From Hypholoma sublateritium FD-334 SS-4 (lineage: Eukaryota > Basidiomycota > Agaricomycetes > Agaricales > Strophariaceae): a DNA stretch of 22,286 nucleotides. Position 1 is the stretch's first letter; each line of letters begins with the position of its first letter. Shown in pieces: positions 8,161 to 18,306 of the stretch. The stretch covers positions 1 to 22,286 of the forward strand of contig KN817590.1 of the NCBI GenBank assembly GCA_000827495.1. Direction: 5' to 3'. The notes beneath the pieces are model-generated. The model worked only from the letters and a program-made list of their open reading frames with translations. It was not told the origin of the DNA and ran no database searches. The position numbers and the translations under genes are program-made.

Positions 8161-9947
8161 ACGTGAGCTGAGAAGCTCACATTCCGCCACGCCGGAACGG
8201 CGGAGAGGTGACGGGGCTTTTGTGGTGCGGAATGCCAGCGTCAAAGGTCGCGTTTCATTTCGCATTTCGCATCTCACAAGCGCTGAAGGGGCGGAATGGC
8301 GGAAGGAGTAACGGCGGAGAAATACGCGAGGTCGCGTAGGTACCGTGGCCGCCTTCTCGGGTCGCGGATGGGCCGAGGTGGGGTGGAACGACGGCGTCGT
8401 TGGAGCTGGGAGAGGCCGGGCGAGGGGAGCGGGAGAAACGGCACCTCAGCGTGCGCAGGTGCCGTGGCGACGTTTCCGAAAAAAAATTAGGAACGGAACG
8501 GCGAGGGAAGCGGGAGAAGGCACTTGTGCGAGCGTCGAAGCTCGTGCGGGCACCCGTGCCGGCGCTGTTGGGCTTAGCAACGCCCAAACACGGTAATATG
8601 GAGTCCAGGGAGGCGGCGAGGGGGATCCGAGAGGGGNGCGGCAGCGGTGAACGGCGGCCGCGCGACGTCGATGGCCGTGGCAGGGGCGATGGGTCGAGGA
8701 GGGGAGCGGGAGGGGACTTGAGCGTGCGCCCGCGCGAGTTACGCAGCTCGCGATGAGCTCGCGGCGAGCTCTGCAGGTGCAGAGGGGCGTAGGCGACGTT
8801 GAAAGAAGNCCGCCCCGCCCTCGCGGTGCGTTCTACAGGTACCGTGGGAGGGGCTGTAGCGTTGAATAGCTCCTGCACGAGCGTATCGGCTCGTACAGGG
8901 CTCGCAGCCCCTCATGCACGCGCGGATCGAGGGTCGGCGGGGTCGTNTGTGGCCCATGCNGGTGCCGCGGCTCNAACAGAGCTNGCNGTCGTGCCGGCGC
9001 ATGAGCTGGGTGCNCTTCGNCAAGGTGAGGGAGCTCCGAGGGACGGAGACGCAGCTCATGCGAGCGATCCGCCGGTCGATGTGGGTCTCCGGTGAGCAGG
9101 CATGGAGGAAATCGACGCCCGCGTAAGCGTCGGAGCTCACGTGGGCGTCATGGCGTCGGGTTCGGGTTCCGGGGGGGCGGGGCGACAGAGAAGGACGCCC
9201 ACGAGAGCGTCAAAGCTCCNGCAGACGTCGTGGCGGCGTTTAAGGATCCCAGAGAGGGGATAAGGGAATTACGGCGCGCGCGGAGGCTACGATGATGCCT
9301 GCGCACGCGCCGCCGCCGCCGTTGTTGGATGTNGGNGGCGCTGGGGAACAAAGAACANCGCCTCCGCGAGCATCGAAGCTCACAGAGGCGCCTTGACCGG
9401 GTGATGGGCGTTCGGAGGACGAGCCGGCCGTTACGGCGTTGTTGGGCGATGAGGCGGCGGAAGCGCCGGCGCGACGTCGAAGAACAGCGCCTGCGTGAGC
9501 TGCGATGCTCGTGCAGGCGCGACGGAGGTGGTCTGGCGTCGTTTAGGTGGGGCTGGGCGGTGCGGAAAGCGGCCGGGTGCACGTGGGCAGCGTTGGCGGA
9601 GAATCGAGGGCGGGCGGCGGGCGGTGTTGCGCGCTAGGGGCGGGTCAGCTCGGTCAAGCGAGGGNATAGAGGGGCGAGGGACGTACTGTATCCCTTTCGA
9701 GCACCGACGGCGCCGCCGGGGGCGCTGCAGAGCGAGAAACGGCGCCTGCGCGAGATTCGAAGCTCGCGTAGGTGCCTTGACCGGGTGGTGGGTGGTCGGA
9801 GAGCGAGCCGGCCACNGACGGCGNCCGCAGTGCTCGCGCGAGCGCCGTCGCGGTGTTGTTTGACGTCGAGGCAGCGGGGGCGGCGCGATGTCGACGAATA
9901 GCGCCGGCGCTAGCTTGCGGCGCGAGCTGCGGTGCTCGTACAGGCGC
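8161..9947. repeat. Dispersed family of GAGC-loop-GCTC hairpins
   Basis: At least ten related imperfect palindromes recur every 80-350 bp. Arms are mostly 11-15 bp, with a loop usually of six bases and often GTCGAA-like. Examples are 8163-8180 (short), 8519-8554, 8733-8752, 8872-8899, 9114-9149, 9194-9229, 9273-9311, 9359-9390, 9487-9520, 9741-9776 and 9901-9947. The consensus arm is roughly GGCGCCTGCGCGAGC, with its complement on the other side. Copies differ in sequence, yet changes on one arm are often matched by changes on the other. Confidence 0.7.
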
Positions 9948-10160
9948 TACGCCGGCGGTCTTTCGTCGTTCAGGTGGGGCTGGGTGGTGCGAAAAGCGCC
10001 CGGGGGTGCGTGGGCAACGCTGGCGGAGGATCGAGGAGGGCGGGCGGCGTTGTCTGCTTGGGNCGGGTCAGCGGTCAAGTGGGCGATGGAGGCCGAGAGG
10101 CGTACCTGGCATGCCTTGGCCAGGTGGTGGGTGGTCAGCGAGNAAGCCGGGCGCGAACGA
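9391..10160. repeat. Diverged tandem duplication, about 340-430 bp period
   Basis: CCTTGACCGGGTGGTGGG-like modules recur at 9391, 9775 and 10113. A second module, CGTCGTTTAGGTGGGGCTGG at about 9537 and its counterpart at about 9965, recurs about 428 bp apart and is followed in both by similar flanks. Each unit carries one of the hairpins, so hairpins and flanks appear to have been duplicated together. Confidence 0.6.
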
Positions 10161-10308
10161 GGCGCGACGATGGCGGCGTGGAGCATCGCCCGCGGCGGGA
10201 CTGTGACGGATTTGCTCTGAGCGTGAGCGGGGCGGCGGGGCCCGGCGAGAGCAGAATCAACGAAGGGGTCGTGGGCGCGTCGCGCGAGCGCGTCAGAGCA
10301 CGTGCGCT

Positions 10309-10329
10309 ATTTCAAGCTCCGCTTGAAAT
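10309..10329. repeat. Perfect 9-bp inverted repeat
   Basis: ATTTCAAGC and GCTTGAAAT flank a TCC spacer. It falls at the point where the island changes from purine-rich to pyrimidine-rich on the plus strand, so it may mark a junction between two units. Confidence 0.75.
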
Positions 10330-10422
10330 GACTCGGGCTGCAAAATCCGTGCTTGGCTACCTCCTCGTCGCTGCCCACACCCACACCCTCCATNGCGGGA
10401 GCACGACCCGCCGCCGCCCTCC

Positions 10423-10895
10423 ACCGTCGCCACCGCCGTCCAAGCCCGCCTNGACGCGCCAAGCGGCACCAGCCGCAATGTCGACACCCGCGCAGGCCCA
10501 ATAGCCCGTCCCGAAGGGTTGACAGCCCCAGCCGGCTCCCCGTCCGTACCATCTCGAAGCAGCGGNGTCCCCGCCTGCTCTCTCGCTATGGCCCGCCGTC
10601 GCCGCCGCCGTCCGTCGTACATCCACCCGCCCACCCACCTCGTCACCGCCAGCACCCACCCCGAGCGTCGCAGGCACTCGACCGGCCGCTGCCTAGTCGC
10701 CATCACCGTCGCCACCGCCGTCCACGCTTGCCTCTACGCGCCAAACGGCGTCACCCGCGATGTCGGCGTCCCCACCGGCCCCATAGCCTGTCCCAAAGGG
10801 TCGGCAGCTCCCCCAGGCACCCGGCCCGCTCCATGTCGAAGCAGCGGACGCTGCTGCCCGCTCTCAATTAGCCCCCCCCGGCCGCCGCCTCCGCC
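10423..10895. repeat. C-rich tandem duplication, about 283 bp period
   Basis: CACCGTCGCCACCGCCGTCC at 10423 recurs at 10706. The following parallel segments (ACGCGCCAA, ATGTCG, CCCATAGCC/CCAATAGCC, TCGAAGCAGCGG) keep the same order, so two units of about 283 bp lie head to tail. A third, weaker match (GTCACCGGCGATCTCGGCG) begins near 11000. Frames across it contain stops, and no protein is supported. Confidence 0.65.
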
Positions 10896-11340
10896 GCTAT
10901 CCCCGTCATCCCCGGCCCTCCGCCCCGTCGTCCCCCACCCATCACATCCCTACGAACGACGCGGCCACTCCACCCGCCGCCTTTCGATGCGCAAGATGAG
11001 GTCACCGGCGATCTCGGCGCCTGCACCCGTCCTCCGGACCCTCTCCGGCCGCAAAANGCGAGTCTGCGCCGTCCTCGACGTGCAGAACCGCGTCACCTTC
11101 GTTGTAGATGCCCCATCGGCCTACGGTCCCTCTCGAGGTACCAAATTCACCCGGTATGTCACATTCCCTCCCGCTCGCCATGTCGCCATTAACTGACAGC
11201 ACGCAGTCTCCCGCGGCCTCTGAACGCAGCGGGCGTACACCCCGCCCCCTTCTGGTACCACTTGTCGTCGCCGCCTGTTGCCGCCTCCCGCTGCTCAGGG
11301 ATGAGAGGGCGGGCTGTGGCCACAGCCCCCCACCCTAGCG

Positions 11341-11655
11341 ATTGAAACGGCGGGTGCCGCTGCTTCGACGCCGGTTGCTACCCGTGCATCTGGGCTGCAT
11401 GCACCTGTCTTGAATCATACTGTAGATAGTGCTTTGTGACTGTAGATAGTTATTGAAGAATATATTTATTTTATTGACTTTGAATTGTGTTTTTTTAAAA
11501 GCAAATGAATGAAATTACAAAAATGTAAAGCAGTCTACAATGCTTCAGGAGAGTTCTTGACTTGCCTNTGCCCGCGTACCATCCACGACGGCGAGATCGA
11601 GATCACGCGTCCGGGTATGCCGCGCGCCTCCTGCAGCATCCGCGCATGCCAGGGA
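11341..11655. other. Spacer between GC island and hAT element
   Basis: No gene is seen. There is an AT-rich stretch with a 12-bp direct repeat, ACTGTAGATAGT, at 11419-11430 and 11439-11450, then GC-rich DNA up to the hAT target site. The GC-rich part is the left half of the sequence split by the hAT insertion; its continuation is at 17044. Confidence 0.6.
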
Positions 11656-11663
11656 GTAGCGGC
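11656..11663. repeat. hAT target site duplication, left copy
   Basis: GTAGCGGC is identical to 17036-17043. Eight base pairs is the duplication length characteristic of the hAT superfamily. Confidence 0.95.
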
Positions 11664-11686
11664 TAGTGATGTGCACGGCTCGGCTT
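11664..11686 (+). repeat. hAT left terminal inverted repeat
   Basis: The 23-bp repeat starts TAGTGATGTGCACGG. It pairs with 17013-17035 with mismatches at repeat positions 6 and 12 only. Confidence 0.93.
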
Positions 11687-11815
11687 GGCCTGGAAACCCC
11701 GGCTTCGGCTTGGCTTCCGGGGCTCACGGCCTGACTAAATCCAGGCCTGAGCCGTGAGCCGTAGCAGGCCCAAGCTGACGGCTTGTGGGCCGCAAGCCGC
11801 GGCTTCATGCACGTG
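11673..11815. repeat. hAT left subterminal CGGCT/AGCCG array
   Basis: By hand count about nine copies of the pentamer CGGCT or its complement occur in under 150 bp, including the inverted pair GGCTCACGG and CCGTGAGCC around 11722-11762. Clustered subterminal motifs are typical transposase binding sites in hAT elements; that role here is inferred. Confidence 0.6.
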
Positions 11816-11897
11816 ATTCGGTCCGGCCATCCGGGGCACCCATGACACATCCTCGAGAAACTTAGGTTACAGCTGATAATCACAAGGTAAAGGCAAT

Positions 11898-14800
11898 TTA
11901 ATTAATAACTATTACATCTACGTCGTCATCATCATCATCAACTAAAGAATCCCATGTGAAGGTAGTTGCATCATCAACAGCTTCATCTGTAGTTTTACCA
12001 TAATCAGAATATTCCATATCCTCCAGTTCCACCCGTACATCAGCTGTAGTAACTACATCACGGAAGATCAAATCTTCGTGATACATACATTTCAGACATT
12101 GTAGTGCTTCCACTATGTCACCTTTCAGTCGGTTGCGGCGCTTGCTGATAGTAATTCCAGCTGAAGAAAATGCACGCTCACTTGAGACTGATGAGGCCAT
12201 AACGGCCAGGTAGTCTCGAGCAAGGGACGCCCAGACCGGATACCGATGTGCGTTAAGCTGACAAAAAAGCATTTATATAGATATAAACAGAATTTAAAGA
12301 GAAAATGAGTTCACGCACCCCCCACCACTCAACGATGTTCATATCTTTCGGAATTGATTCAACGACCATTAGATAACGATTGAATTCCGCTAACCACGGT
12401 TTTGACGGATCCGACAGCGGATCTACTTCATCTTCATCTTCGGAGTCAGTGTCCATAACTCTTCGAGAAACACCTGATCGTTTCTTCACCCGGCGAGAAT
12501 TTTGTGAGGCCGATGAAGCAACATTCGACGATGTTCCAGATGCGTGAATATGCTTGTATCTCTCTTCAAGCTAAATGTATGTGAGCCCTTATATTTCTAG
12601 TAATAGAATTGTGACTACACCCACCTTGTTGAGTGCAAGTTCCTTGACCTTCTCGACGAGAGAAGCCTCCCAATTTTTCTTGAAATAGCCGAGCTTTTGT
12701 TCGGGATGGAGCACTAAGTTCATCATTATTAGCAACGATCCAAAAGAACATCATGTCAAATCTTACACATAGCCATGATATGGGCATCGGAAGCAGCCGT
12801 TTTCTCGTAATACTCGTTAAGTTTTGACATACCCTCCTGTAATGCAGGCACAAACGCGGCATATTTCTCTTTATTCAAAGCCTTTTCCCATGAGCTGTAC
12901 ATCTTCTCAATTGCGGGGAGAGCGTTGTAGAGAGTTGGCAGTTTGTCAGCGGAAAAGGCTTGCTGGGCATCATCTGCATACTAAAATAGATCGAACGAAT
13001 TAAGTATCACAGCTCGAGATCAATTGATAGAGTATAAACAGACCCCAAGTAGATTACAAAAAAGACCAACGCGCGTCCACTCTTCCTCGCTCAACTCCAT
13101 TGCATCAATCTTCTTTTTCTTGTCGAGGTTCTTTTCCTTCTTGCTCATGTCAGAAACAAACCGGTTGACTGACTAAGGTATGTATAATGTACGTTAGCGA
13201 ATATTATGTTTGCGAAATAAAAGCTTACCTCCATGCGAGACTCTGCTCGACATAACATAATATAAGTTGAGCTCCAGCGAACCTTCATGTCGATCAGAAG
13301 CTGCAGTAGCGCCTTTTCTCCTAGTATGTCTTGAGCTGCCAAAAACATATCCTTCCGTTGTGACGATGATCGCGCCTAAAAGGTATGAGACATTTTTAGA
13401 TGTACTGTTATCGATACATACAAAGACCCATGTACCTTCACACATATTGCCCGTACCAAACCCACCTCATCTCGATCAAACCCATCCCATGCCACCGCAT
13501 TATCATTTTCATGATCATCGTGAGGACTAAAATACTTGGATTTACTTCGCGTGGATATCAAAGCTTGCGTAGCGAGGTTGATAATGTGAGCGAGACAGCT
13601 GTATTACGAAGTCTGTTAGTCATTTATAAGCTTATTAGAATCAAATCCTCACCGAATATGCATCTTTGCAATGTCGTATATCTTTCCAGTGCGCATCCTA
13701 TAGCACCGCGCAAACTCCGTAAGCATCGTGTCATTATTTGTAGCGTTGTCACAAGTGATATGCCCTATCTGCGAAAGACAGTCAGATTTCTGATTCTGAT
13801 GTAAAGTTACATGTCAGACAGGTACCTTACGTATGATTCGCAAGCGACTGCATATCTTGAACAAGGCCTGGCCCAGACGGACACCATTGTGAGAGGTATT
13901 CATCTGGGTGAACCCGAGAAGCGCGTGCTGTAATTTCCATTTGCCCGGTGTCCGTTCTTCAGTCCAGTGTCCAGTTACAGCAAAGTAACTGTCAGAATTT
14001 GACGCAGACCATGCGTCACATGTGATGCTAATCTCGCCGCTAACAGCAGGACTCTGTAATTGAGATCAGTATTCGAAGCTTCGAGAATTGAGAGCCACAG
14101 GCCAAAGACAAACGTACGTTCAGACGTTCCGATAGCGATTGCATTTGCGTCTTGAACGTTTTCATGATGTGGCTCCGAGTTTGCTTTCGATTGGGTATTT
14201 CAACCCCTTTCGTCGCACGAGCAGCAACCGAGATCATATGTTGAAATGTCGGATGTTCAAATGCACTGATAGGCTGAAAAAATGATTGATTGAGCCCCGA
14301 CTCCCGAGACTAATGGTAAATGACAATACTCACCTGATCCGTTTCAACCAACCATTGAATCGCTGCCTCCTTAAAGAGCGCCTGGCTGAACGGATCAAGC
14401 TTTTTGTGATCATCACCTGGAGCGACAGTCGTAAAGTGATCATCAACTTGGGTTTGCTTTAGCGCTTCATGAGCTAATGCGCGGCGTTGTTTCGCATCGT
14501 CGGGGAGCATTGAATCAAAATTCTTTGCTTTGCACCATTTCAAATATGTGGCCTAGACGTGGAGGTTGGAATGAGCAAAAAGGTTAATGATGTGCTAGCG
14601 TACTCGCCTTGTGTTTAGCCTGCATGTGTCGCCGAAGCGTTGTGCAGTCATCCACCAAAATAGTATCCTGCTTCGGTCCGCCGACACCTTTTCTGTTGGA
14701 CGAAATATAAGCAACTCCTACACCATGGAGTATGGGAAGAAACTCACGAGCAAGAAAGACATTTTCTTCTTGCCTTGTTGCTTCCTTGAATAGGCGGGCA

Positions 14801-15434
14801 CTTTTCGAAGAATTGCTGGACATCGGCTGTCGGCGAAGACTTGTTGAGCGTCCGATTGCTGTCATCTTCATCAAAGATCTCTGCAACATGAACATCACGG
14901 TGCATGCCATCGAGGTTGACATCATCATTTGCAGGCGTAGGCTGGTGTCTTAATGGGGCTTGGGCCGCCTGGTCTTCATCATCCGAATCACCTGTAGACA
15001 CAACTACAACTGATTGTATTAGGTAAAATTATTATTGAGCATATCTAGTACTCACCTCGAGATTTCCTACCTCGCTTGGGTAACGGTGCAGAATCCTCCT
15101 CATCTGAGTCAGCATCTTCAACGGTTGCACGTTTATTTGATGACCTGCGGCTCTCGCTTTGTTCTGATGTTGACAGTGCAGTGGGCTGTGATGCCAGAGA
15201 CAAAGCTGCAGACCCAGGAGTGTTCAGTCCAGTATGTGGGAGCGTAGTGGGAACGGCACTGTTGCTGTTAGCAGGCAAGGAGCTCTTCTGCGCAGCCGCG
15301 TGAGCGGCAATTCCCTCACGGTGGGAAGATAGAGCTGGAATGGCGCCATTATTGCCGTCTATCAATTTGGCCGGGGGATTGATTTTTCTGACGGGGCGGC
15401 TGGTCGCAATGGTCTCTGCAGGTGCGTCAGGCAT
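11898..15434 (-). CDS. hAT transposase, 14 exons, 926 aa, apparently intact
   Basis: It catalyses cut-and-paste transposition of the surrounding element. Exons (all phases match): 15434-15056, 14991-14748, 14692-14608, 14552-14334, 14273-14118, 14053-13826, 13768-13653, 13598-13436, 13375-13229, 13172-13044, 12980-12767, 12713-12625, 12570-12319, 12257-11898 (TAA). Introns are 53-64 nt. The ATG at 15432-15434 is followed by a basic, Ser/Ala-rich N-terminus. A BED-type zinc finger (C204, C207, H230, H235) should bind the ends. The DDE core has D374 in TCDAW, D444 in TCDNATNND, CLAH at 477-480 and RW at 563-564. E834 lies in SSERAFSSAG of the C-terminal hAT dimerisation domain, which starts near WWG-LNAHRYPVW. 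The tail is acidic (DDDDDD). The intron at 14553-14607 uses a GC donor. A TATA-like TATAAATT lies near 15472-15480. No stop or frameshift is seen. Confidence 0.92.
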
Positions 15435-16876
15435 GGGGGTTTTTTCTAGGGGGAAGAAAGAGGGCCGAGGAATTTATAAAAATTTGTCTTGAATGTTGCT
15501 CGGCCAAATACGAAATCCTGCGGAGTATAAAACATGTTAAATAGTTTATCTTGAGTCGATAGAGTACATATGTAGATGTAAATTGAATATCTAACTAAAA
15601 TATTGATTTGTAGGGACGGCTACAGTGGGGAGGGGTGCCAGAGCGGTGGCAGTGACAAGTCAGCAAACATCGAAAAGCCGGTGTATATCGTACACTCACC
15701 GGTGCGTCCCGCGTTATGTATAGAGTGATAAAAATATAGAGCAAGTGTCACATTTCCACCGTATCACCTCAGCTACTCATGCGTTCAGCGTTCGATTGCA
15801 TGAAGTCGCCCGGGCCGGGTAGTCTCTCCCCATCCGATCCCACAGCCCCACCGTACGTCCCTCGTAATCTCCATACCGGTTCCCTGAGTACGCGGAATGA
15901 CGCGCCGGTGTCGCTCGTCACCACTCTCATTAACGGCGCCATCGTCGGTCCAGCACCCCGTCCGTGTCGTACAACCCTCGCTGAACGGTGTGGCGACAGA
16001 CAGTGGTGGTACAGAGAGGCGGGGGGGCATATGGTTGCGGGAGGGAGTCGTGTCGACGACGCCGACTGGGTGGTGGGACAGGGCGCTCGACGCGCTTGCG
16101 CGGAGGGTCAACGGCACTGTAGTGCGGTGTCAGAGGGGAGTATGGGTAGTCCTGAATGACACCACGTACCTCGTAGTCGGTAGATAGGACGCTGAGGGCC
16201 GGGATGGCCGACGACGAGCGGTGGGAGCGCAGAGTAGCAGCACGGCGCTGTAGCTTCAGCAGCGCGTGCGTTCAAAGCTTCGCATCTCGCCTAAACGGAC
16301 CCAGTGCAGGGCAGGGCCATCCACGCTCGGATACGAGCAGGGGGGGCGCCCCATGTGCTTCCGGGCTCCAATGCGCATTGCGCGTTGAGAGCGGACTCCA
16401 GCTCACGCGTATAGGTGTATCTTGCGTCCAGGCGTTCGCCTAATCGGCCTACAGCACTGGCACGCTGAGGATGGGAGATGTTGTCGTCTTCGGATGATCC
16501 CCACCCATGCGGCGCGGCGCAGAAGAGCGTCGCGCATCGCGGGATACCTCCGCGCGGTGCTTGCTGCGGTAGGAGCGGGGATGCATGAGCGCTGAGGGAT
16601 CGCGGGAGCGTATTGAAGAGATGAGTGAAGGGCGGGAGTGCGGACAGACGATGATGGCGGTGGTGGAGGTTGGGAAGCAAGTCGTCGAAGGATCGTTGAT
16701 GAACGGGTAAACGGAGTCACGTGATAACTCGGCATCGTCCGAAACGCTCGCGCACAAGTACATTGTGATCATTACTGCGTGTGGGTATTGTCTGAATGGC
16801 ATACTACGTATTTAAATTAAGTGGATGAGAATGCTATTAAGCATACATTTGCCTCCCATACTTGCTCTGAAAATGA
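15435..16876. other. hAT 5' region: AT-rich leader plus GC-rich segment
   Basis: 15435-15615 is AT-rich and should contain the transposase promoter and leader. 15620-16740 is GC-rich, with frames open on both strands but nothing recognisable, and it looks like the host GC-rich DNA outside the element. 16745-16870 is AT-rich again. The sharp compositional edges suggest a captured or inserted segment, but I found no terminal repeats or target duplication around it. Confidence 0.5.
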
Positions 16877-16879
16877 CAG

Positions 16880-17030
16880 GGAAGCCGCGGCTCTAGCCGG
16901 GGCCCACGGCTTTAAAAAATCTGAGCCTGAGCCGTGAGCCGCCTCAGGCCGGTCACCAAGGCTCGGCTTGGCCCAGCTCCACAGGGTCGGCTCCGGCCGG
17001 CTTGCGGCTCCAAAGCCGAGCCGCGCACAA
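16880..17030. repeat. hAT right subterminal CGGCT/AGCCG array
   Basis: About twelve copies of CGGCT or AGCCG lie within 150 bp of the right end. The phrase CCTGAGCCGTGAGCCG occurs here (about 16924-16940) and near the left end (about 11743-11760) in the same orientation. These are likely transposase binding sites, mirroring the left array. Confidence 0.6.
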
Positions 17031-17035
17031 CACTA
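17013..17035 (-). repeat. hAT right terminal inverted repeat
   Basis: Read on the minus strand it starts TAGTGTTGTGCGCGG and matches the left repeat at 21 of 23 positions. Confidence 0.93.
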
Positions 17036-17043
17036 GTAGCGGC
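17036..17043. repeat. hAT target site duplication, right copy
   Basis: GTAGCGGC is identical to 11656-11663. Confidence 0.95.
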
Positions 17044-18306
17044 GGATGCATGTTCATGTGCACCCCCATATCCGCCCCAGATCGCGTGTGTACGTATGCG
17101 CGCTGCAGTCGGGGGGGCATGTAGGACGTATGGCATGTCACCCGATATGCACATGGGGCCAGGTGGCTCGGTGCGCGGTGGGATGTCTGAGAGCTGTAGC
17201 CGCGCGCTCTGGCTAGCCGGGTGGTGAGTGCGACGCTCACTGGTGCGAGCCACTCACAAGAAGCCCCATATACAGCAGAGACGGAAAGATATTGAGTGCG
17301 CGAGCCGCTGTGACCGAGTGCGCTGGAGCGCTGGAGCTCCTCGGCTGCATGTCGGCGCGCATCCTTGATGCTCCACGCGCACGTCAGTAGCGGTACCGCG
17401 CACAAGCCATCCACGCCGCTTCTTCAGCCGCCTGTACCTCGTTGCCGCCTCTCCGTATTCGCGCTGTGCACGGGACGAATACCGGCTACGAACGCGTGAA
17501 AATCGCGATGTCGAACGACGAGTTGATGGCAGTGAAGCCATCGCACACCTGTGCTCCCCCCTCACCTCTTCACATTCGCGCTACACGCCGGGCCCCCGAT
17601 CGGCGACGATGTAAAACCCGGACCGCCGCATGACCACCTCGATGAGACGGCAACAAAGCGCATGCGACCTTGCGCGCTCGCGCTCTGCTCACGCACGCCA
17701 CACGCCTCCTGGATCGGCAACAAGCGTGCGCATGAAGCTGGACACCGATTCGATGGCCGTGAACCCATCGCGCATATGCTGTACCTCACCCGTGATGAGG
17801 TGATGACGCTGCGACGGGGCGAGACAGATGAAGCCGCCGTGCGAACGGCTCGGATGCTGCACGACGGTCTGGCCAATGCACGACGACTTGGACGACGCAG
17901 TACGGCACGGACAACGCACCGACAGGGTGCAGAGCGGGAAGGGGGACCGGGTGGTATCCTGAGCAGGTATGTGCATCTGTTTCCCCTGCTGCCACTCCAA
18001 AATCNCATCTCAGCAAACAATGCCGCAGACATCCCCGGCGCCACCGGAGCCCACGTTTTACCCCTGGAACGGGGCTCTGCAAATGCTGGAGGCGCGTCAC
18101 TGCAGGCCTACGCGCAAGCNGCAAAGCGCTCGACGCGTCCTTTCTGGCGCTGTTTGGCGTCCTCTATACGAGGATGNGGCTCGTGCTCACCGAGCATGCA
18201 AGTACAGTAGGGCAGCAGATATGCTTAACGTAAAAAATAATATATTTTCTATTGGTATATACACGAGCACCGAAAATTGAGATGGGTGTAAGTAGGTACT
18301 AAGACA
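17044..18306. other. GC-rich DNA beyond the hAT element, no supported gene
   Basis: This is the right half of the sequence split by the hAT insertion. A plus-strand frame at 17551-18210 and a minus-strand frame at 17562-18044 overlap and neither shows a recognisable domain. A loosely repeated phrase (TTGATGGCAGTGAAGCCATCGC near 17524 and a similar one near 17750) suggests diverged duplication about 230 bp apart. Composition falls to AT-rich after about 18230, before the Crypton gene's stop codon. Confidence 0.5.

Larger units (their letters stand above)
8110..11340. repeat. GC-rich repeat island without a supported gene
   Basis: About 3.2 kb of strongly GC-rich DNA has no ORF with recognisable domains, plausible splice structure or coherent coding pattern. 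Overlapping long frames occur on both strands, as expected from GC-rich sequence with few stops. The left part (8110-10300) is purine-rich on the plus strand and carries recurrent hairpins. The right part (10330-11330) is C-rich and carries a tandem duplication. About two thirds of all N bases in the window fall here, consistent with assembly trouble or heterozygosity. Confidence 0.6.
11664..17035 (-). mobile_element. Complete hAT-superfamily DNA transposon (5372 bp)
   Basis: The left end begins TAGTGATGTGCACGGCTCGG. The right end, read inward on the minus strand, begins TAGTGTTGTGCGCGGCTCGG. Over the first 23 bases the two ends differ at only two positions. A perfect 8-bp duplication, GTAGCGGC, flanks the element. 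Inside is one transposase gene on the minus strand with all exons open and phases matching. About 1.6 kb of mostly GC-rich sequence separates that gene's start from the right end. No N base occurs in the element. Intact ends, intact target duplication and an intact gene suggest a recent insertion that may still be autonomous. It is inserted in GC-rich host DNA. Confidence 0.95.

Noticed and set aside
8161..9947. CRISPR-like array of palindromic repeats
   Set aside because: Repeats are imperfect, irregularly spaced, and spacers are themselves related; the sequence is eukaryotic with spliceosomal introns.
8163..9947. GC-island hairpins as intrinsic transcription terminators
   Set aside because: They lack trailing T runs and occur in a eukaryotic, non-operonic context.
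8255..10715. Many long overlapping ORFs on both strands in the GC island
   Set aside because: They start from non-ATG codons or pass through N bases, are Arg/Gly/Ala/Pro-rich, show no domains, and cross hairpin and tandem repeats. Low stop frequency in GC-rich DNA explains them.
15779..16159. Possible second hAT-encoded protein in the GC-rich segment
   Set aside because: ORFs exist on both strands here, but none has recognisable motifs or convincing splice structure.
17551..18210. Plus-strand 219-codon ORF as a possible gene
   Set aside because: No recognisable domain; an equally long ORF overlaps on the other strand; no splice signals or coding asymmetry seen.
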